Assembly (NCBI GenBank): GCA_051294375.1
Contig: CM119270.1
Coordinates: forward strand, 11,201,626-11,265,625
DNA from: Paraspadella gotoi
Lineage: Eukaryota > Chaetognatha
Direction: 5' to 3'
DNA: 64,000 nt
The notes beneath the pieces were generated by a model. That model was not told where the DNA came from. It searched no databases and saw only the letters and a program-made list of their open reading frames with translations. Positions 1-14,157 of this stretch are shown in pieces; position 1 is the first letter of the stretch, and each line of letters opens with the position of its first letter. Position numbers and translations under genes: made by a program.

Positions 1-193
1 CTATAGGGAGGATGAGAGACGGAGAGAGAGACGGAGAGAGAGAGATGACGACGAGAGAGGAGGAGAGAGATAGACGCCCCAGAGCAGCACCTCGCCACGC
101 ACGCCACTCACCGCGCCGAGCGACGCACCCGCAAGCCAGCAACCGCATCGGATGAAGGGAGGGAGAGACGAGAGTCCCCTCCATGTTTCTTTC

Positions 194-224
<31 letters not shown>

Positions 225-867
225 AAATAACGAGGGGGGCTCCTTTCTTTTTCTTTTCCCATCGCCCGATTTTGGAACATGACACTGAATAACAATTAGG
301 GCACATTTTTGAGTTTATTTTTTTCTTCAACGCGATCCANNNNNNNNNNNNNNNNNNNNNNNNNCTTTTTCTCTCTGACATCGCCGCCGAATCGTTCCCG
401 ATCGTCGAAGATCGAAATCGCGGCGATCGAATGACGTCAGGTCACGTGACGAAGGATGCCCGCGGTCACGTGATCCTTTCCGATCCATTTTTTTTCGACG
501 CCGCGATCCGACGATCCTCACTTTGAGTGACATTTTGCGTATCCGTGTTGAGTGAAGAGAAACGAAAAAAAATGAAACCCACTAAATACCCAGTTTGTAC
601 GATCACACCATCTCGAGATTATCTAGGCTGCTGCTGAGATCCATCCAACTACATTGGTATGTCAGTCGCCTTACTTTTCAGAGTAATCTTCAAGAGCTTC
701 AAATCGAAAAAGTGGTTCAGGGTCAGCCAATATCTTAATGAATGTCCATTGTTTTTTTCATTTTAAATAACGACCTCGCCTTCATGTATAGATCTAGCCA
801 AAAAAAGTTTAATAATTATGATAAAAGCATTTAATTTCGTTATTTGAAGGAAAATAATTCTTTTTAG
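1..867. other. Low-complexity sequence, no gene seen
   Basis: GA-rich and homopolymer-rich sequence with a 25-N gap at 340-364. Reading frames here come from repeats or cross the gap, and I see no exon with both splice signals and protein-like composition. The GC-rich stretch around 380-480 contains CpG-rich motifs and CACGTG, but nothing that supports a promoter call. Confidence 0.5.
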
Positions 868-1280
868 GCGAGTTTCCTGGCCAAGCTTCAAGCACCTCGA
901 TCCAGTTTTCCTCGTGAAATTTTTGAGGGGCTTTAGCTTTGTATCCAGGAGCTCTATCCTCCATAAAAAGCCGCCCATTCACTGTTGAATGACTGACTCC
1001 TCTTCTCTCCATTTTTTTTAAAAACTGGTTTGCAGAAGCTTTACGGTCTTGAATTGTGAGACTTTCTAGGTCATCGTCCTTGCTCTCCGTAGACACGCAA
1101 AGCCGCCTGCTTCCAACAGCTCGTCCAAGGTTTCCAATTGCTTCAAATTTGTTTACCATTCTGCAGATGGTTGTAAGAGAGAAATGAAACTGTTTGGCGA
1201 TCTTATATCTTGACAAACCTGCTTTCCAAAGCTCAATAATGGTAGCTTTTTTGGGGGTTTATCTGTTTTGAAGTTTCCAT
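868..1280 (-). pseudogene. Tc1/mariner-type transposase remnant, frameshifted and internally deleted
   Basis: Read on the minus strand from an ATG at 1280, the frame gives METSKQINPQK and then shifts by one base in an A-run near 1247-1252. It continues as a helix-turn-helix region (IIELWKAGLSRYKIAKQF). After about 60 more residues it jumps to the typical catalytic-core block with MEDRAPGYKAKAPQKF, followed by WPGNSP. In intact Tc1/mariner transposases roughly 100 residues lie between the N-terminal DNA-binding part and this block, and WPGNSP is followed by DLNPIENLW, which is absent here. It is therefore a dead remnant with one frameshift, an internal deletion and a truncated end. I did not find terminal inverted repeats; a 10-N gap and duplicated sequence lie just beyond 1280. 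Confidence 0.8.
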
Positions 1281-1307
1281 GGTAAAAAAATATAAAAAAA
1301 TAAAAGA

Positions 1308-1580
1308 CAAAGATAGATACTTTTTTTTGCCAAAAAGAAAATTATAAAACAAAATTTCAACTTCTATAATATTTAGCCTAAAAACCTTGTCGAATACAAT
1401 ATATTTGTTTTGGCTATCAAATGAACCCAAGTNNNNNNNNNNAAAGATAGATACTTTCTTTTTTGCAAAAAAGAAAATTGTAAAAATAAAATTTCGATTT
1501 TTTTTTTTTTAAGTTTTAGCACAACTTGTATAATATTTAGCCTTAAAACCTTGTCGAATACAATATATTTGAACCCAAGT
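1308..1580. repeat. Gap-flanking direct duplication (probable assembly artefact)
   Basis: About 125 bp ending at 1432 is repeated with small indels just after the 10-N gap at 1433-1442. Both copies share AAAGATAGATACTTT and CTTGTCGAATACAATATATT. The same pattern occurs at 44697-45145. Copies flanking a short fixed-size gap usually mean unmerged contig ends. Confidence 0.7.
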
Positions 1581-1609
1581 TTTAATTAATAAGACGACAG
1601 ACAAGCGAG

Positions 1610-1816
1610 NNNNNNNNNNNNNNNNNNNNNNNNNNNNNNNNNNNNNNNNNNNNNNNNNNNNNNNNNNNNNNNNNNNNNNNNNNNNNNNNNNNNNNNNNNN
1701 NNNNNNNNNNNNNNNNNNNNNNNNNNNNNNNNNNNNNNNNNNNNNNNNNNNNNNNNNNNNNNNNNNNNNNNNNNNNNNNNNNNNNNNNNNNNNNNNNNNN
1801 NNNNNNNNNNNNNNNN
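1610..1816. other. Assembly gap (207 N)
   Basis: Undetermined bases. Apparent reading frames across it are meaningless. Confidence 0.99.
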
Positions 1817-3981
1817 ACAAAAATAAACCTACATATTTCAATGGTGTTTGAGGCTATTTTACTGAAAATATCCTCGACAAAACGTTAAAAACCTAAAGTC
1901 CGAAACAAAATCCCTAAATTCTTTACAATGAACTATTTAGGCGAGAAAAGAGTGCCTGTGGTTTCTTCATACAAAAATCTTACGAGATCCAAGTACGGAA
2001 ATTTGCAAATGAGATTCACGGCGTTTATTCTTTACGCGAAAATCGAGAGAGAGAGAGAGAGCAAGGGAAAAGGCCTGAGAGCCTGTTGCAGTATAAAATG
2101 CACTAAAAAGGCGGATGAAAAAGAGTAAACGCCTCACCTTCCTTTCCTGACCCTCTCAACTCCACCGCCCATTTTCGCCTTAACGAAGCCTCTTCCTCGT
2201 TTTCAAGGAAAATCGGGGAGAGCCCGGCTTCAAAGCCAACGGACTGATGGGCTTGACTGAAAAGATGGACAAAAGGGGCTTTCTCCCCCCCCTCTTACCC
2301 TTTTTCCCTATCATCCCTCTTTAAGGTCATCCATCAGTCCCTCCCCCCCAAACACCCAGCCTACCCACCACCGCCGTCATTTTCTCGTCGTGGACGCCTC
2401 GGACTGCGAGAGAGCGTTCGGCCATCTCCAAATGTATAAGAGGCCGGGGAAAATGGATGCCATCCATCCACGACGCTTTTGAGAAGCGAGGGGGGGGGNN
2501 NNNNNNNNNNNNNNNNNNNNNNNNNNNNNNNNNNNNNNNNNNNNNNNNNNNNNNNNNNNNNNNNNNNNNNNNNNNNNNNNNNNNNNNNNNNNNNNNNNNN
2601 NNNNNNNNNNNNNNNNNNNNNNNNNNNNNNNNNNNNNNNNNNNNNNNNNNNNNNNNNNNNNNNNNNNNNNNNNNNNNNNNNNNNNNNNNNNNNNNNNNNN
2701 NNNNNNNNNNNNNNNNNGAGTGAGAAGCAAAAAACGGGAAGAGTGACAGAAAGGGGGAAGCGAGAAAAAAAAGTGATGCGTCAACTATTTCGTAATTAGC
2801 CATGTAGGTCGAAGAAGATACTACAGAGAATCAGTATTTGAAACAATTTCTTTCTTTATTCAAAAATATCTCTTTTCAATATTTCGATAAAATATTGCAT
2901 TGCTACCTGATGTAGAAACAAACTTTGTTGCAACGTGGGCCATAAAAGTCTGCCAGATATACGAAGGAGTTGACATTAATTATTGAGATTTTTCATCAAC
3001 CTCGCCCATGGCCCAATTGGCCCATGCACACTGCACACATGTCTCTATCCGCAGAGCAGCAAACAAATTCACTGTGTTAATTTTTTTAGTTCCTGGCGCC
3101 ACCACATATTTCACTTATTCAAACCTAATCCGAGAGGAAATCTATGAAGAGCTGAGAATAATCAATGCTACGATTACAAGCAGTAAGATCTTGCATTGTG
3201 ATCAGATTAAAAAGTATATGAATATAAATTTGCATACTGGACAAACTTCAAGTTCCTAAGCTGAGAACCACACCACAGCGTGAATCAGTGAACCGAACTC
3301 AAGTCCCAATCGGTGAATCATGTTTCACGCTTTCTGTAACTCGAGATATGACGTCGATGGTGGCGCGAGGCGGTGGGGGGGGGGGCGATGGCGATGACAT
3401 TCATTCTTCTGATTTGAACGAAATCGCGGCCGGGAATTCGCGCTTGAGAGAACGAGAGAGCGAGAGATCGTGAGAGAGTGAGAGAGATCTGAGTTAATGT
3501 GTGTTACGTGTAGGTTGCCATACGTATTAATTTTTATTATATTCTTTATTATTATAATTATTATTATTATTATTATAATTCGAGTCTTATACCTCAATAC
3601 TCATCTCTGAATAGGGTTTATGTATGAAAAACTAGTCTGTAAACCTTTTTCTCATCTTCTTATGTAGGTTTTTTTTATATACATTCAATTGTCTACGAGC
3701 GGCTATAGGAGATGAGCTCTATTTTACTAATTCCGTCTTCCCTTAAAATGACTCCTGACTTCCCTACCAACTTCTTTCGATTTAATTTAGAGCAAAAAAC
3801 TTTAACTCTTCTCGCTAAATTCGACTTGTCTCCTTTTTTTCTCCATTTTTAGACTAATTTTCGACTTCTCTAACTTTTTTTTTTTCCCCCTCTTTCTTGA
3901 ACTAATCCCTCTCTTAATCTTTAGCTCATGAAATCAACCACATGCCTCCAAGCTGTTTCGAACTGAGGCAGCTTCTAAGGA

Positions 3982-4058
<77 letters not shown>

Positions 4059-4402
4059 CCTTTTTAACGGGGCTCCTTTCTTTACCATTTTGACATTGAC
4101 AGATAATTAGGAATTTTTCACCATAAAACGCAGAGTCAAATAAATACAGATGGATTCGGCGCACCAAGGGCGGAAAGAGTAGGAGGAAAATGAGGAGGAG
4201 GATGAAGAGCAGGAAGAGGAAGAAGAGGAAGAGAAGGCGGCTTGTGCAGTTTTTAAGCCAAGGTGAAGAAATATCTGAAAAAACGAGTGAAGAAATTTAT
4301 AATGAAATCGCTAAAAAAATAAGAGGGAAAAAAACTAAACTGAGAGAGAAGTAACGGAGAAGGAGCAAGAACATCTAAGAGACTGCTTGGATAGAAAGAA
4401 GA

Positions 4403-4466
<64 letters not shown>

Positions 4467-5085
4467 ATTGAGTATAGTGGATGACGAATGGGCTTATGGT
4501 GATGCGAAAATAAGCGAGATAAGTGAAATTTTCAGGAAAATGGAAAAGAGAGAAATCGCGACGTTTTAACGGATTTTATTCCCAGTGAAGTTAATCCCTG
4601 ATGTAATTCTTTTCAATTAATGTTATATGCAGTTTATCCGGGATGTAATGTCTAATCATTGTTTGAAGAAAAAGACAAAGTCAAAGATGGATTTGAAAAT
4701 TATTATTTTCCAAATGAAAACTTTAAAATGCTACGACAGATAGTAATAAAACCTACTGTACTATTAAACAATAAAGCTGCTTAATAAAAAGATTATTAAC
4801 AAGATTTACATTTTGGCCAAAGGGATAAAAACAACAAAAGCTCAAAAAATAAGAAAAAAGAATCAATGAAAGAAGTAATGCAGGAAAAAATTGGAAGTAA
4901 ATAAATAGGAAATAGGAAATAACTAGGAAGTAAATAAGGAAAAGAGGCAGAGATGGAAGGAAAGTAAGGAAAAGAAAAGGAAAGAAAGAAAAAAGAAAGA
5001 AAAAAGTAGGAGAAGAAAAAGTGGGTGAAGGCAATCAGGCGAAAAGGAGTTGACGTGAAGGATGTGATCGCCGCCCTGGTAGAGG

Positions 5086-5086
5086 A

Positions 5087-5158
<72 letters not shown>
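5086..5158. repeat. (CGA)n trinucleotide microsatellite
   Basis: About 24 uninterrupted copies of a CGA/GAC unit. The same trinucleotide recurs at 8277-8320 as its complement and in short runs at 6470-6488 and 27000-27040. Confidence 0.95.
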
Positions 5159-5159
<1 letters not shown>

Positions 5160-5236
5160 TTAACTTGGTCGAATCGAGGTGTTGTTGGTTTTGAGCAGAC
5201 ATTTAGTTTTCGGGCTCGGGATTTGGTGTGTGTGAA

Positions 5237-5277
<41 letters not shown>

Positions 5278-5872
5278 GTCAGTGAACCCAATAACTGTGA
5301 GAGCCCTGAGTGAAAGAGAGAAAATAAGGTGACAAAATGTTAAAGTCACCAATGTTTTGGCTCTCAGGTCAGAAGCAAACACAGAATGTGGGGTTTGCAT
5401 GGAAATTATATGAGCTAAGGTTATCAGGGGTTGCTAATTACAAAAATATTGCTTTTAAAATTTAATATTCACGATAACGAGTTGGCCATATTATCAATAG
5501 TTGTCCGAGTGTGGGGGAAAGTTAACTCTGCTCAAAGAGGTGTGTGGTAAGGGGTCGCCAGAGTAGTCGATTAACGCGAATCGAAACAGAAAAAGTGGTT
5601 TCGTCGTCGTCATCGTCGACGTCGTCGTTGCAGTCCATGTACATGGAAAGTCGTTCCGAGAGGTCTTCGATTCGGAATTGCGTTGACTCTGATCTTCAAA
5701 TGGTTTTGCATTTGTACGACTTTCCTAGGACACAGTGAGATCAGTTTATAAGGACTTGACCGTGCGTACGGATCGTTTGAGTAACTTCTGCCCTACGGTG
5801 TAAATTCCCTGATAAGTTTCTATCCATTTTTCGTATACTATGTATATTCTCTACCCTTCATCCTCCCTGCTC

Positions 5873-5975
<103 letters not shown>

Positions 5976-6601
5976 GCCGTCGGATCTTTGGTGGAAGTTT
6001 TACAAATTTCCTTCTTATTCGGTGACTGAGTTTTTGGCTCAGTTCTTGTTGACTGGAAAAAAAAAAATTCCTTCAGACGTTCCTCGAAGGTGGGTGAAAA
6101 TGGGGAGGAGGAGGTGGAGAAAAGTAGGGAAGAGGCGGAAGAAAGAAAGATGGGAATGGGAGAGAAAAAAGGGGAAAATGGAGGAAAAGGGGGGCGAAAG
6201 TAGAAAATAAAGAAAAAGGAGGAACGAGGAACGAAAACAATAAAAGATAACGAAGAAACGGGGAAAGTTAAACGAGAAAATACAAAGAAAATCTTCATTT
6301 CTGAATTTAAAAGGTAAAAATAGAACTAATAAAGAACGATAGAAAGAAAGAGGAAATAAAAAGAGGGAAAATGATTGGAAAACGAGGAACAAGGAACAAG
6401 GAACAAGTATAGTGTGCGATCGAAAAGAAGGGAGGAGGATATGTAAAAAAGAAGGGGGTAAACGAAACAAGACGACGACGACGACGACGCCTCGGAAAGG
6501 CAACGAACCGAAGTCAACTGGGCAACTTGTTTCAGTCAGCTTTGACGGGAGGAAAAGAAGGAAAAAGAAAGCAAAACTCTTTGATAAACTACCGCCTCAA
6601 T

Positions 6602-6604
<3 letters not shown>

Positions 6605-6638
<34 letters not shown>

Positions 6639-7343
6639 NNNNNNNNNNNNNNNNNNNNNNNNNNNNNNNNNNNNNNNNNNNNNNNNNNNNNNNNNNNNNN
6701 NNNNNNNNNNNNNNNNNNNNNNNNNNNNNNNNNNNNNNNNNNNNNNNNNNNNNNNNNNNNNNNNNNNNNNNNNNNNNNNNNNNNNNNNNNNNNNNNNNNN
6801 NNNNNNNNNNNNNNNNNNNNNNNNNNNNNNNNNNNNNNNNNNNNNNNNNNNNNNNNNNNNNNNNNNNNNNNNNNNNNNNNNNNNNNNNNNNNNNNNNNNN
6901 NNNNNNNNNNNNNNNNNNNNNNNNNNNNNNNNNNNNNNNNNNNNNNNNNNNNNNNNNNNNNNNNNNNNNNNNNNNNNNNNNNNNNNNNNNNNNNNNNNNN
7001 NNNNNNNNNNNNNNNNNNNNNNNNNNNNNNNNNNNNNNNNNNNNNNNNNNNNNNNNNNNNNNNNNNNNNNNNNNNNNNNNNNNNNNNNNNNNNNNNNNNN
7101 NNNNNNNNNNNNNNNNNNNNNNNNNNNNNNNNNNNNNNNNNNNNNNNNNNNNNNNNNNNNNNNNNNNNNNNNNNNNNNNNNNNNNNNNNNNNNNNNNNNN
7201 NNNNNNNNNNNNNNNNNNNNNNNNNNNNNNNNNNNNNNNNNNNNNNNNNNNNNNNNNNNNNNNNNNNNNNNNNNNNNNNNNNNNNNNNNNNNNNNNNNNN
7301 NNNNNNNNNNNNNNNNNGAGAGAGAGAGAGAGAGAGAGAGAGA
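6605..7343. repeat. (GA)n microsatellite containing a 679-N gap
   Basis: GA repeat enters the gap at 6639 and leaves it at 7317, so the unresolved sequence is probably mostly more GA repeat. The gap size is an assembler estimate. Confidence 0.85.
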
Positions 7344-7457
7344 CACGGTTCAGCCTCCAAAAAAATATTTTTTTACGACGCGTATAAATCGCCTTAGTTT
7401 TCTTTTCTTTTTTTCTCTTTCCTTTCCTCCTTTCTTTTCCTTTCTTTTTTTGTGAGC

Positions 7458-7498
<41 letters not shown>

Positions 7499-8098
7499 TG
7501 TTTCTTTTTTCATGGTTTGTTTACGCGGACGTCAAAGCGTCACGAGCGTCACATGCGACGGCAACGCGGAGACGTTTGCATAAAAAAGTGGGGAAAAGGA
7601 GAGTGGAGTGGTTAAGCGATGGAGGAAAGGAAAACTGGGAGAAAAGAAAGTATGTTTATTATTTATTCGCAAGTTTGAATGATAATATAAATGTGAAGAT
7701 ACTGCTGAGTCGGTGATATAGGTTCTTCAATCTTCATGGGACCGGTAGAATAACTAGTCTGTTTTCTATTCTGTAGTAAAGTTGACAATGCGTTTCCGGA
7801 AGTCCGAAACTATCTCTCTCTCTCTCTCTCCCTCTTTCTCTCTCTCTCTCTCTCTCGATTTTTCTCTTCCTCCATAAAGATTAACTTTACAAAAGACGGG
7901 AAAAGGCTAAAAAATGGTGGGCAATGTGTATAAATGAGAGAAGCTGATTCCTCAGTTTTTCGCACCTTTTTTGTCGCCTCTGTGGTTATTGATGTTCTCT
8001 TGTTTATGATGCTCGTATAACTTCTTTTGTGGAAAACGGAATATGACTTTACTCTTTTGCCGTAAACGACATACGGAGAGAGAGAAAGAGAAGGAAAG

Positions 8099-8157
<59 letters not shown>

Positions 8158-8277
8158 TAGGGGGCAATGTCATGTCAGTTGTAAATTTTTTTGAAAAAAT
8201 GAAGGTCACCAACTGGAAATATAAACTTCTAGTTTTCCTATCGGTCCTAATCGTCGTTGACTTGGTCGTCCTCGTTA

Positions 8278-8320
<43 letters not shown>

Positions 8321-11051
8321 GAGTTGCAAAACGAAGCAATCCATCACCCTCTCGTCGCATCTCCGACGCCGGATCCTCTTATCCTCACATNNNNNNNNNN
8401 NNNNNNNNNNNNNNNNNNNNNNNNNNNNNNNNNNNNNNNNNNNNNNNNNNNNNNNNNNNNNNNNNNNNNNNNNNNNNNNNNNNNNNNNNNNNNNNNNNNN
8501 NNNNNNNNNNNNNNNNNNNNNNNNNNNNNNNNNNNNNNNNNNNNNNNNNNNNNNNNNNNNNNNNNNNNNNNNNNNNNNNNNNNNNNNNNNNNNNNNNNNN
8601 NNNNNNNNNNNNNNNNNNNNNNNNNNNNNNNNNNNNNNNNNNNNNNNNNNNNNNNNNNNNNNNNNNNNNNNNNNNNNNNNNNNNNNNNNNNNNNNNNNNN
8701 NNNNNNNNNNNNNNNNNNNNNNNNNNNNNNNNNNNNNNNNNNNNNNNNNNNNNNNNNNNNNNNNNNNNNNNNNNNNNNNNNNNNNNNNNNNNNNNNNNNN
8801 NNNNNNNNNNNNNNNNNNNNGTTAGGAGTGAAAAAGAGGTAGTGAGAGAAATATGTACGAAATGATTAAATAGGGGACTTGAAATAGAAAGATGTAGAGA
8901 AAACAGAAAATAGAATCGAGCTCAAACATAAAAACGCAATCACTTTTTTCCTTCCATTCTCCATAGATTCGTAGTAAGGAGACACCAGTGTAATCATTCC
9001 AAATTTCTACTCTTATCATCGAAAATAAGGAATCCAAGAGACGAACCAACTTTTTACTTTTTTCAATATAGAAGCGACGTATCGCATGTTTTGTGTGTGC
9101 ATTGTCCCTATTTTCGTTTTTCTTTTTTTTTTCAATTTTTCATTTTAGTCATTCTTTTTTTTTCTCTTTTTTTTATTTCCGTCGCGATTTCCTTTCTCCG
9201 ATTTTATTATTAGTTTCGTTGATTCGTTTCTTATCTGTTTCCTCTTTTGTCGCGTTTCATTCGTGTGTCTTTTGTTTCATTTGTCTAATTTTTTTTTTAT
9301 TAATTTTTTTTTGTGTTTTAGCGAAACCTTGTCTTTTTGTCTTTTTTTTTATCTTCTCTGTTTCGATGAGAAACGAAAAAATGAAATTCTGTCACATTTT
9401 ATCTCATCGCATCTCATCGATTCCTCTCATTTTTCAGTCTCAGTTTCACTTTTTTTCCCCTTTTTAATATTTTTGTATTTATTTTTTTTCTCACAGAGTA
9501 AACACATATATCCATTACCATGAAACTAAATCGATGGCCTAATAATTTCATTTAGATAAATACTAAAATTTTCCCGTTTTGTACTATTTAAAGAGCTACA
9601 ATTTCTAGAACTCATCTTTAACAGTAACGCTTCATTCCCCTTTTACTAGAACAATTTGTACTTCTAACAAAATCAATAACCTTTGTATTTTTGGCAGCAC
9701 TCCTCTTATTTCCCCTCTCCCTCTCTTCCTCCCCCTTTCTTTCTTCTCGTCCCTCCGTCTCTCCACCCCCTCACTTTCAACCCTAAACCCCGCCCTAAGA
9801 TGCAGTCGTATTTTTTCAAGTTATGAATTTTTCTTTGGCTGAATTACGACTCCGATTTCCCGACCAAAGCAGGAAAACGACGGTTATTGAATTTCTCCAT
9901 CCCTTTCCTCTTTTTCAAAATCGAGAGAAGAGAGTAAGGAGAGAGAGAGAGAGAGAAGCAGAGAGGAGAGAAGAGAGAGAGAGAGATGAGAGAGAGGAGG
10001 AGAGAGAGAGAGAAGAGAGAGAGAGATATATAGAGAGAGAGAGAGAGGGAGAGGGTTGGACGTTGATTGTTGAAACTCGGAAATATTACCGACATGAAAA
10101 TTCGGCTTTCATTTTCTCCCGACGTTTTTCTCGGCTTGAGGTTGGAAAGACGAGAGTGAGAAGATGAGGGGATGAAAGGAAGAGATAAAATGAGATGAAT
10201 GAGATGAGATGAATGAATGAATGAGGTGAGAGGAATGAAGGGAAAGTATAGATGAAAGAATAGTGTGTGTAAGAATGTAGATATATTATCAATTTCTAAA
10301 TTTTAACAGAAGAACGCTTTTGTTGAAAAATTCCCGACATGATTTTACTGCGCGACTTACCCGAGAACGAAAAGTTAAAGAAAAGTATTTATTGCAAGAA
10401 AAAAAAAACAACAGGAAAAAAAACAAAGGAACATAGCTATTTGAAACTTCTTTCTTTTCCGCGAAACTAAATCCTGTTGAGTCAGCGAAACAAAGAGATA
10501 ACGATACCTCAGACTCGATTTCCTTTCGAAGGAACTTCCTTCTTTCACGAGCGTCTCCAGAATTTTCTGTGGGATTTTTAAGGTTTAAATATTGGCTATG
10601 TTACTTCTTTAAATCTAAATACAGATTGTTCTTTTTTTGCGAGGAAGTGTTCTTTGTGACACTTTGTCTAAGAAGTTGCTTTAGCACTTTCAAGTCATAT
10701 GCATTCAATTGAGAACTCATTGACTTGTGTTTTATTTAGTTCAACGTGTACTATGTGCAACGCAAACCCCATTTCCTAATTATTTTTTCTCTTCCCCAAC
10801 TCAAGTCTTCGCTGTGTCTCGTTCTCCCTCTCTCTTCCCACTCTCTCTCCCTCCCTCTCCCCGTTTTCTCTCCAAAGCTTTGCTCGTAATAATGAACTAA
10901 TGAAAAATCTGTTCTCTTCTCCGGCCTGCCTGAGTTATGGCGAGATTTTTACGGTTTTCCCTTTTTTAGTTATGACAGAAGGGAAAGCCCGCTCTGAATG
11001 GAAATCATGGAGCTCGCTGGGGGGGGAGAGAGACTGAGAAAGTTTTTTTTC

Positions 11052-11108
<57 letters not shown>

Positions 11109-11246
11109 TCTCTCTCCTTCACTCTCTTTTATAGATTTTTTAATCTCTCTCCTTCTTTACTACGAAAAGAGAGAATATGAATTACGATTTGTTAGATAGA
11201 CGCTCATTTACTGAGACTCATTATTATTCCGCACCTCTCTTTCGCT

Positions 11247-11290
<44 letters not shown>

Positions 11291-11421
11291 CCTCCCTCTC
11301 CTTTTTCGAGCTATTCCTGATATTATAACTCAAAAGATGATATTTTTTATATTTTCTTTAAATGTTTTATATTATCTCTTGCACCAGAATTTTACAATAT
11401 TGTAAACTTTTTCATTTTCAG
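7344..11421. other. Gene-poor interval upstream of the recognisable RNF220 exons
   Basis: It contains GA arrays (7463-7494, 8109-8155), a (GTC)n array at 8277-8320, a 430-N gap at 8391-8820, T-rich low complexity at 9110-9490, GA-rich sequence at 9930-10050 and CT arrays at 11058-11105 and 11252-11285. The N-terminal exons of the RNF220-like gene could lie here or in the gaps, but I could not identify one. Confidence 0.5.
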
Positions 11422-12259
11422 TCCCAAATGGACGGCGGTGCAACGAATGGATCTGTTGGAAGCGAACCTGGACGACAAGCTCGTCAAGAAGTAAGTAGTT
11501 TGTTAGCTTCTTCTTAAAGTATTTTACAAAACATGTATTTCTCTGCATTATCTCAATCTGCTCTCAGTCTCTTGGCGAAGCTTTGAATTGACTTCAAATT
11601 TTGTTTTCTTACATCACAACTTGGTTTTTCTTATCCATTCACCCGCGATATGTTCCTTATTCAATTTTCAAAACCCAATTTTTTTTTTTTATGGATAGAA
11701 AGAATATAATAAGAAAAAAATAAGTCAGACCAAGAAAAAGAGAGAGAAAGAGAGAGTGAGAGAAAAAAAGAGAAAGAGAGAGAGAGTGAGAAGGAAAACG
11801 ACCTCAAAAGTTGGAGGAGTTTAAGAAAAGGGCCGGTCATCAATATCTCGGTTTCTATAGACCTTGACGTATTCCAGGAGATTAAGTTAACTCTTTACGC
11901 TAGTAAAAANNNNNNNNNNNNNNNNNNNNNNNNNNNNNNNNNNNNNNNNNNNNNNNNNNNNNNNNNNNNNNNNNNNNNNNNNNNNNNNNNNNNNNNNNNN
12001 NNNNNNNNNNNNNNNNNNNNNNNNNNNNNNNNNNNNNNNNNNNNNNNNNNNNNNNGGACGACAGTTGTTTTTCCATTCGACTTGCCTTCGACTTTGGAAA
12101 AAAGGCCTCCCCCCGGCACTGGGTTCGAAGGGGAAAGAGGGAGAGAGATTTGAGAGGGCCCGGGGGTCGTTAAAAGGGGCCGTCTCCTCGGTTTCCGCAA
12201 TTTCCAGTCAGTCTAAAGCCTAAAGACTCGAAAATTCCTTCTTGATGAATCCGCTTCTC

Positions 12260-12297
<38 letters not shown>

Positions 12298-14123
12298 GTC
12301 TTTCTGTCTTTTTTAGTTTTGCCCTTTTTTTCATCGTTTGGAATTCTATGTCGATAAGAAACTAATGAAACAAATCACCGTTNNNNNNNNNNNNNNNNNN
12401 NNNNNNNNNNNNNNNNNNNNNNNNNNNNNNNNNNNNNNNNNNNNNNNNNNNNNNNNNNNNNNNNNNNNNNNNNNNNNNNNNNNNNNNNNNNNNNNNNNNN
12501 NNNNNNNNNNNNNNNNNNNNNNNNNNNNNNNNNNNNNNNNNNNNNNNNNNNNNNNNNNNNNNNNNNNNNNNNNNNNNNNNNNNNNNNNNNNNNNNNNNNN
12601 NNNNNNNNNNNNNNNNNNNNTTCTTTCGTTCGTTTATTCGTTATTTTTCACTTTGTTCCTTCTCTTTTGTTTTGTTTTTGTTTCTTTTCTCTTTCTTTCT
12701 CATATATCATACTCATACATAGTAGTCGTTTCAAGTTTTTGTTGAGTGTTTAATTCGCCACGAAACGTCACGTGATAGGTAGCTCAACATTTGTTGTTTG
12801 TCGATATCTTTACATATTTTTGTTAGTTCAGTTCAGTTCAAACCATTAGTCATTACTAAACTCATCCATTCATTTAAACTTTTTTTTTCGTGAGCGACTG
12901 AAATCTTAAAAAGTTCGACGTCGAACGTTCAATGTTTCGTATCAATAGTCTTTGTTTCTTTTCGACTTTGCTTTCGGTCCTCATTGTCTTCGACGTTTTG
13001 TTTCTCCGACTTCTAGCGATCTATTGCTATCCCCCCCCNNNNNNNNNNNNNNNNNNNNNNNNNNNNNNNNNNNNNNNNNNNNNNNNNNNNNNNNNNNNNN
13101 NNNNNNNNNNNNNNNNNNNNNNNNNNNNNNNNNNNNNNNNNNNNNNNNNNNNNNNNNNNNNNNNNNNNNNNNNNNNNNNNNNNNNNNNNNNNNNNNNNNN
13201 NNNNNNNNNNNNNNNNNNNNNNNNNNNNNNNNNNNNNNNNNNNNNNNNNNNNNNNNNNNNNNNNNNNNNNNNNNNNNNNNNNNNNNNNNNNNNNNNNNNN
13301 NNNNNNNNNNNNNNNNNNNNNNNNNNNNNNNNNNNNNNNNNNNNNNNNNNNNNNNNNNNNNNNNNNNNNNNNGTTCTTTTTTGCCCGCTTTTCGCACTTT
13401 CCTCCCATATCGTCCCGCACGTCCTTCGCGCTTACCCTCAATCCTCAATCCAACGTTCGCCCTTACCCTAACCCTTACCCATTACCCTATCTCNNNNNNN
13501 NNNNNNNNNNNNNNNNNNNNNNNNNNNNNNNNNNNNNNNNNNNNNNNNNNNNNNNNNNNNNNNNNNNNNNNNNNNNNNNNNNNNNNNNNNNNNNNNNNNN
13601 NNNNNNNNNNNNNNNNNNNNNNNNNNNNNNNNNNNNNNNNNNNNNNNNNNNNNNNNNNNNNNNNNNNNNNNNNNNNNNNNNNNNNNNNNNNNNNNNNNNN
13701 NNNNNNNNNNNNNNNNNNNNNNNNNNNNNNNNNNNNNNNNNNNNNNNNNNNNNNNNNNNNNNNNNNNNNNNNNNNNNNNNNNNNNNNNNNNNNNNNNNNN
13801 NNNNTTTTCACGCAGTTTTTCATCTTCGCCTTCTGATTAGTCCGTCTTAGGCGACTCGTCTTCTTTCATTGGTCCAAGGATGACGCGCCGACGTGGGCGC
13901 CGGACTCTTTTCTCTATACTGATTAGTCTGAAGATGCGTTGTGACCCGACAAAGGGCGGTACTGCTCCGTGATTCGTCGAGTGTTTTAGTTTCAACGCTT
14001 CGGATTGGACAGGAGACTCTTTGGCTTTATAACTTCCATGGACGTACGGATGATGACGATGATAAAAAAAAGGGCTGAAAGAGATGTCAGAGAGAGAGAG
14101 AGAGAAACGTCGACGAAAACGAG

Positions 14124-14157
<34 letters not shown>

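Noticed and set aside
3934-4560. Open frames coding Ser-Leu or Arg-Glu repeats
   Set aside because: They are translations of (GA)n arrays. The same shadows appear at every GA/CT tract on both strands.
6527-7397. Long open frames across the 679-N gap
   Set aside because: The frames are open only because N has no stops.
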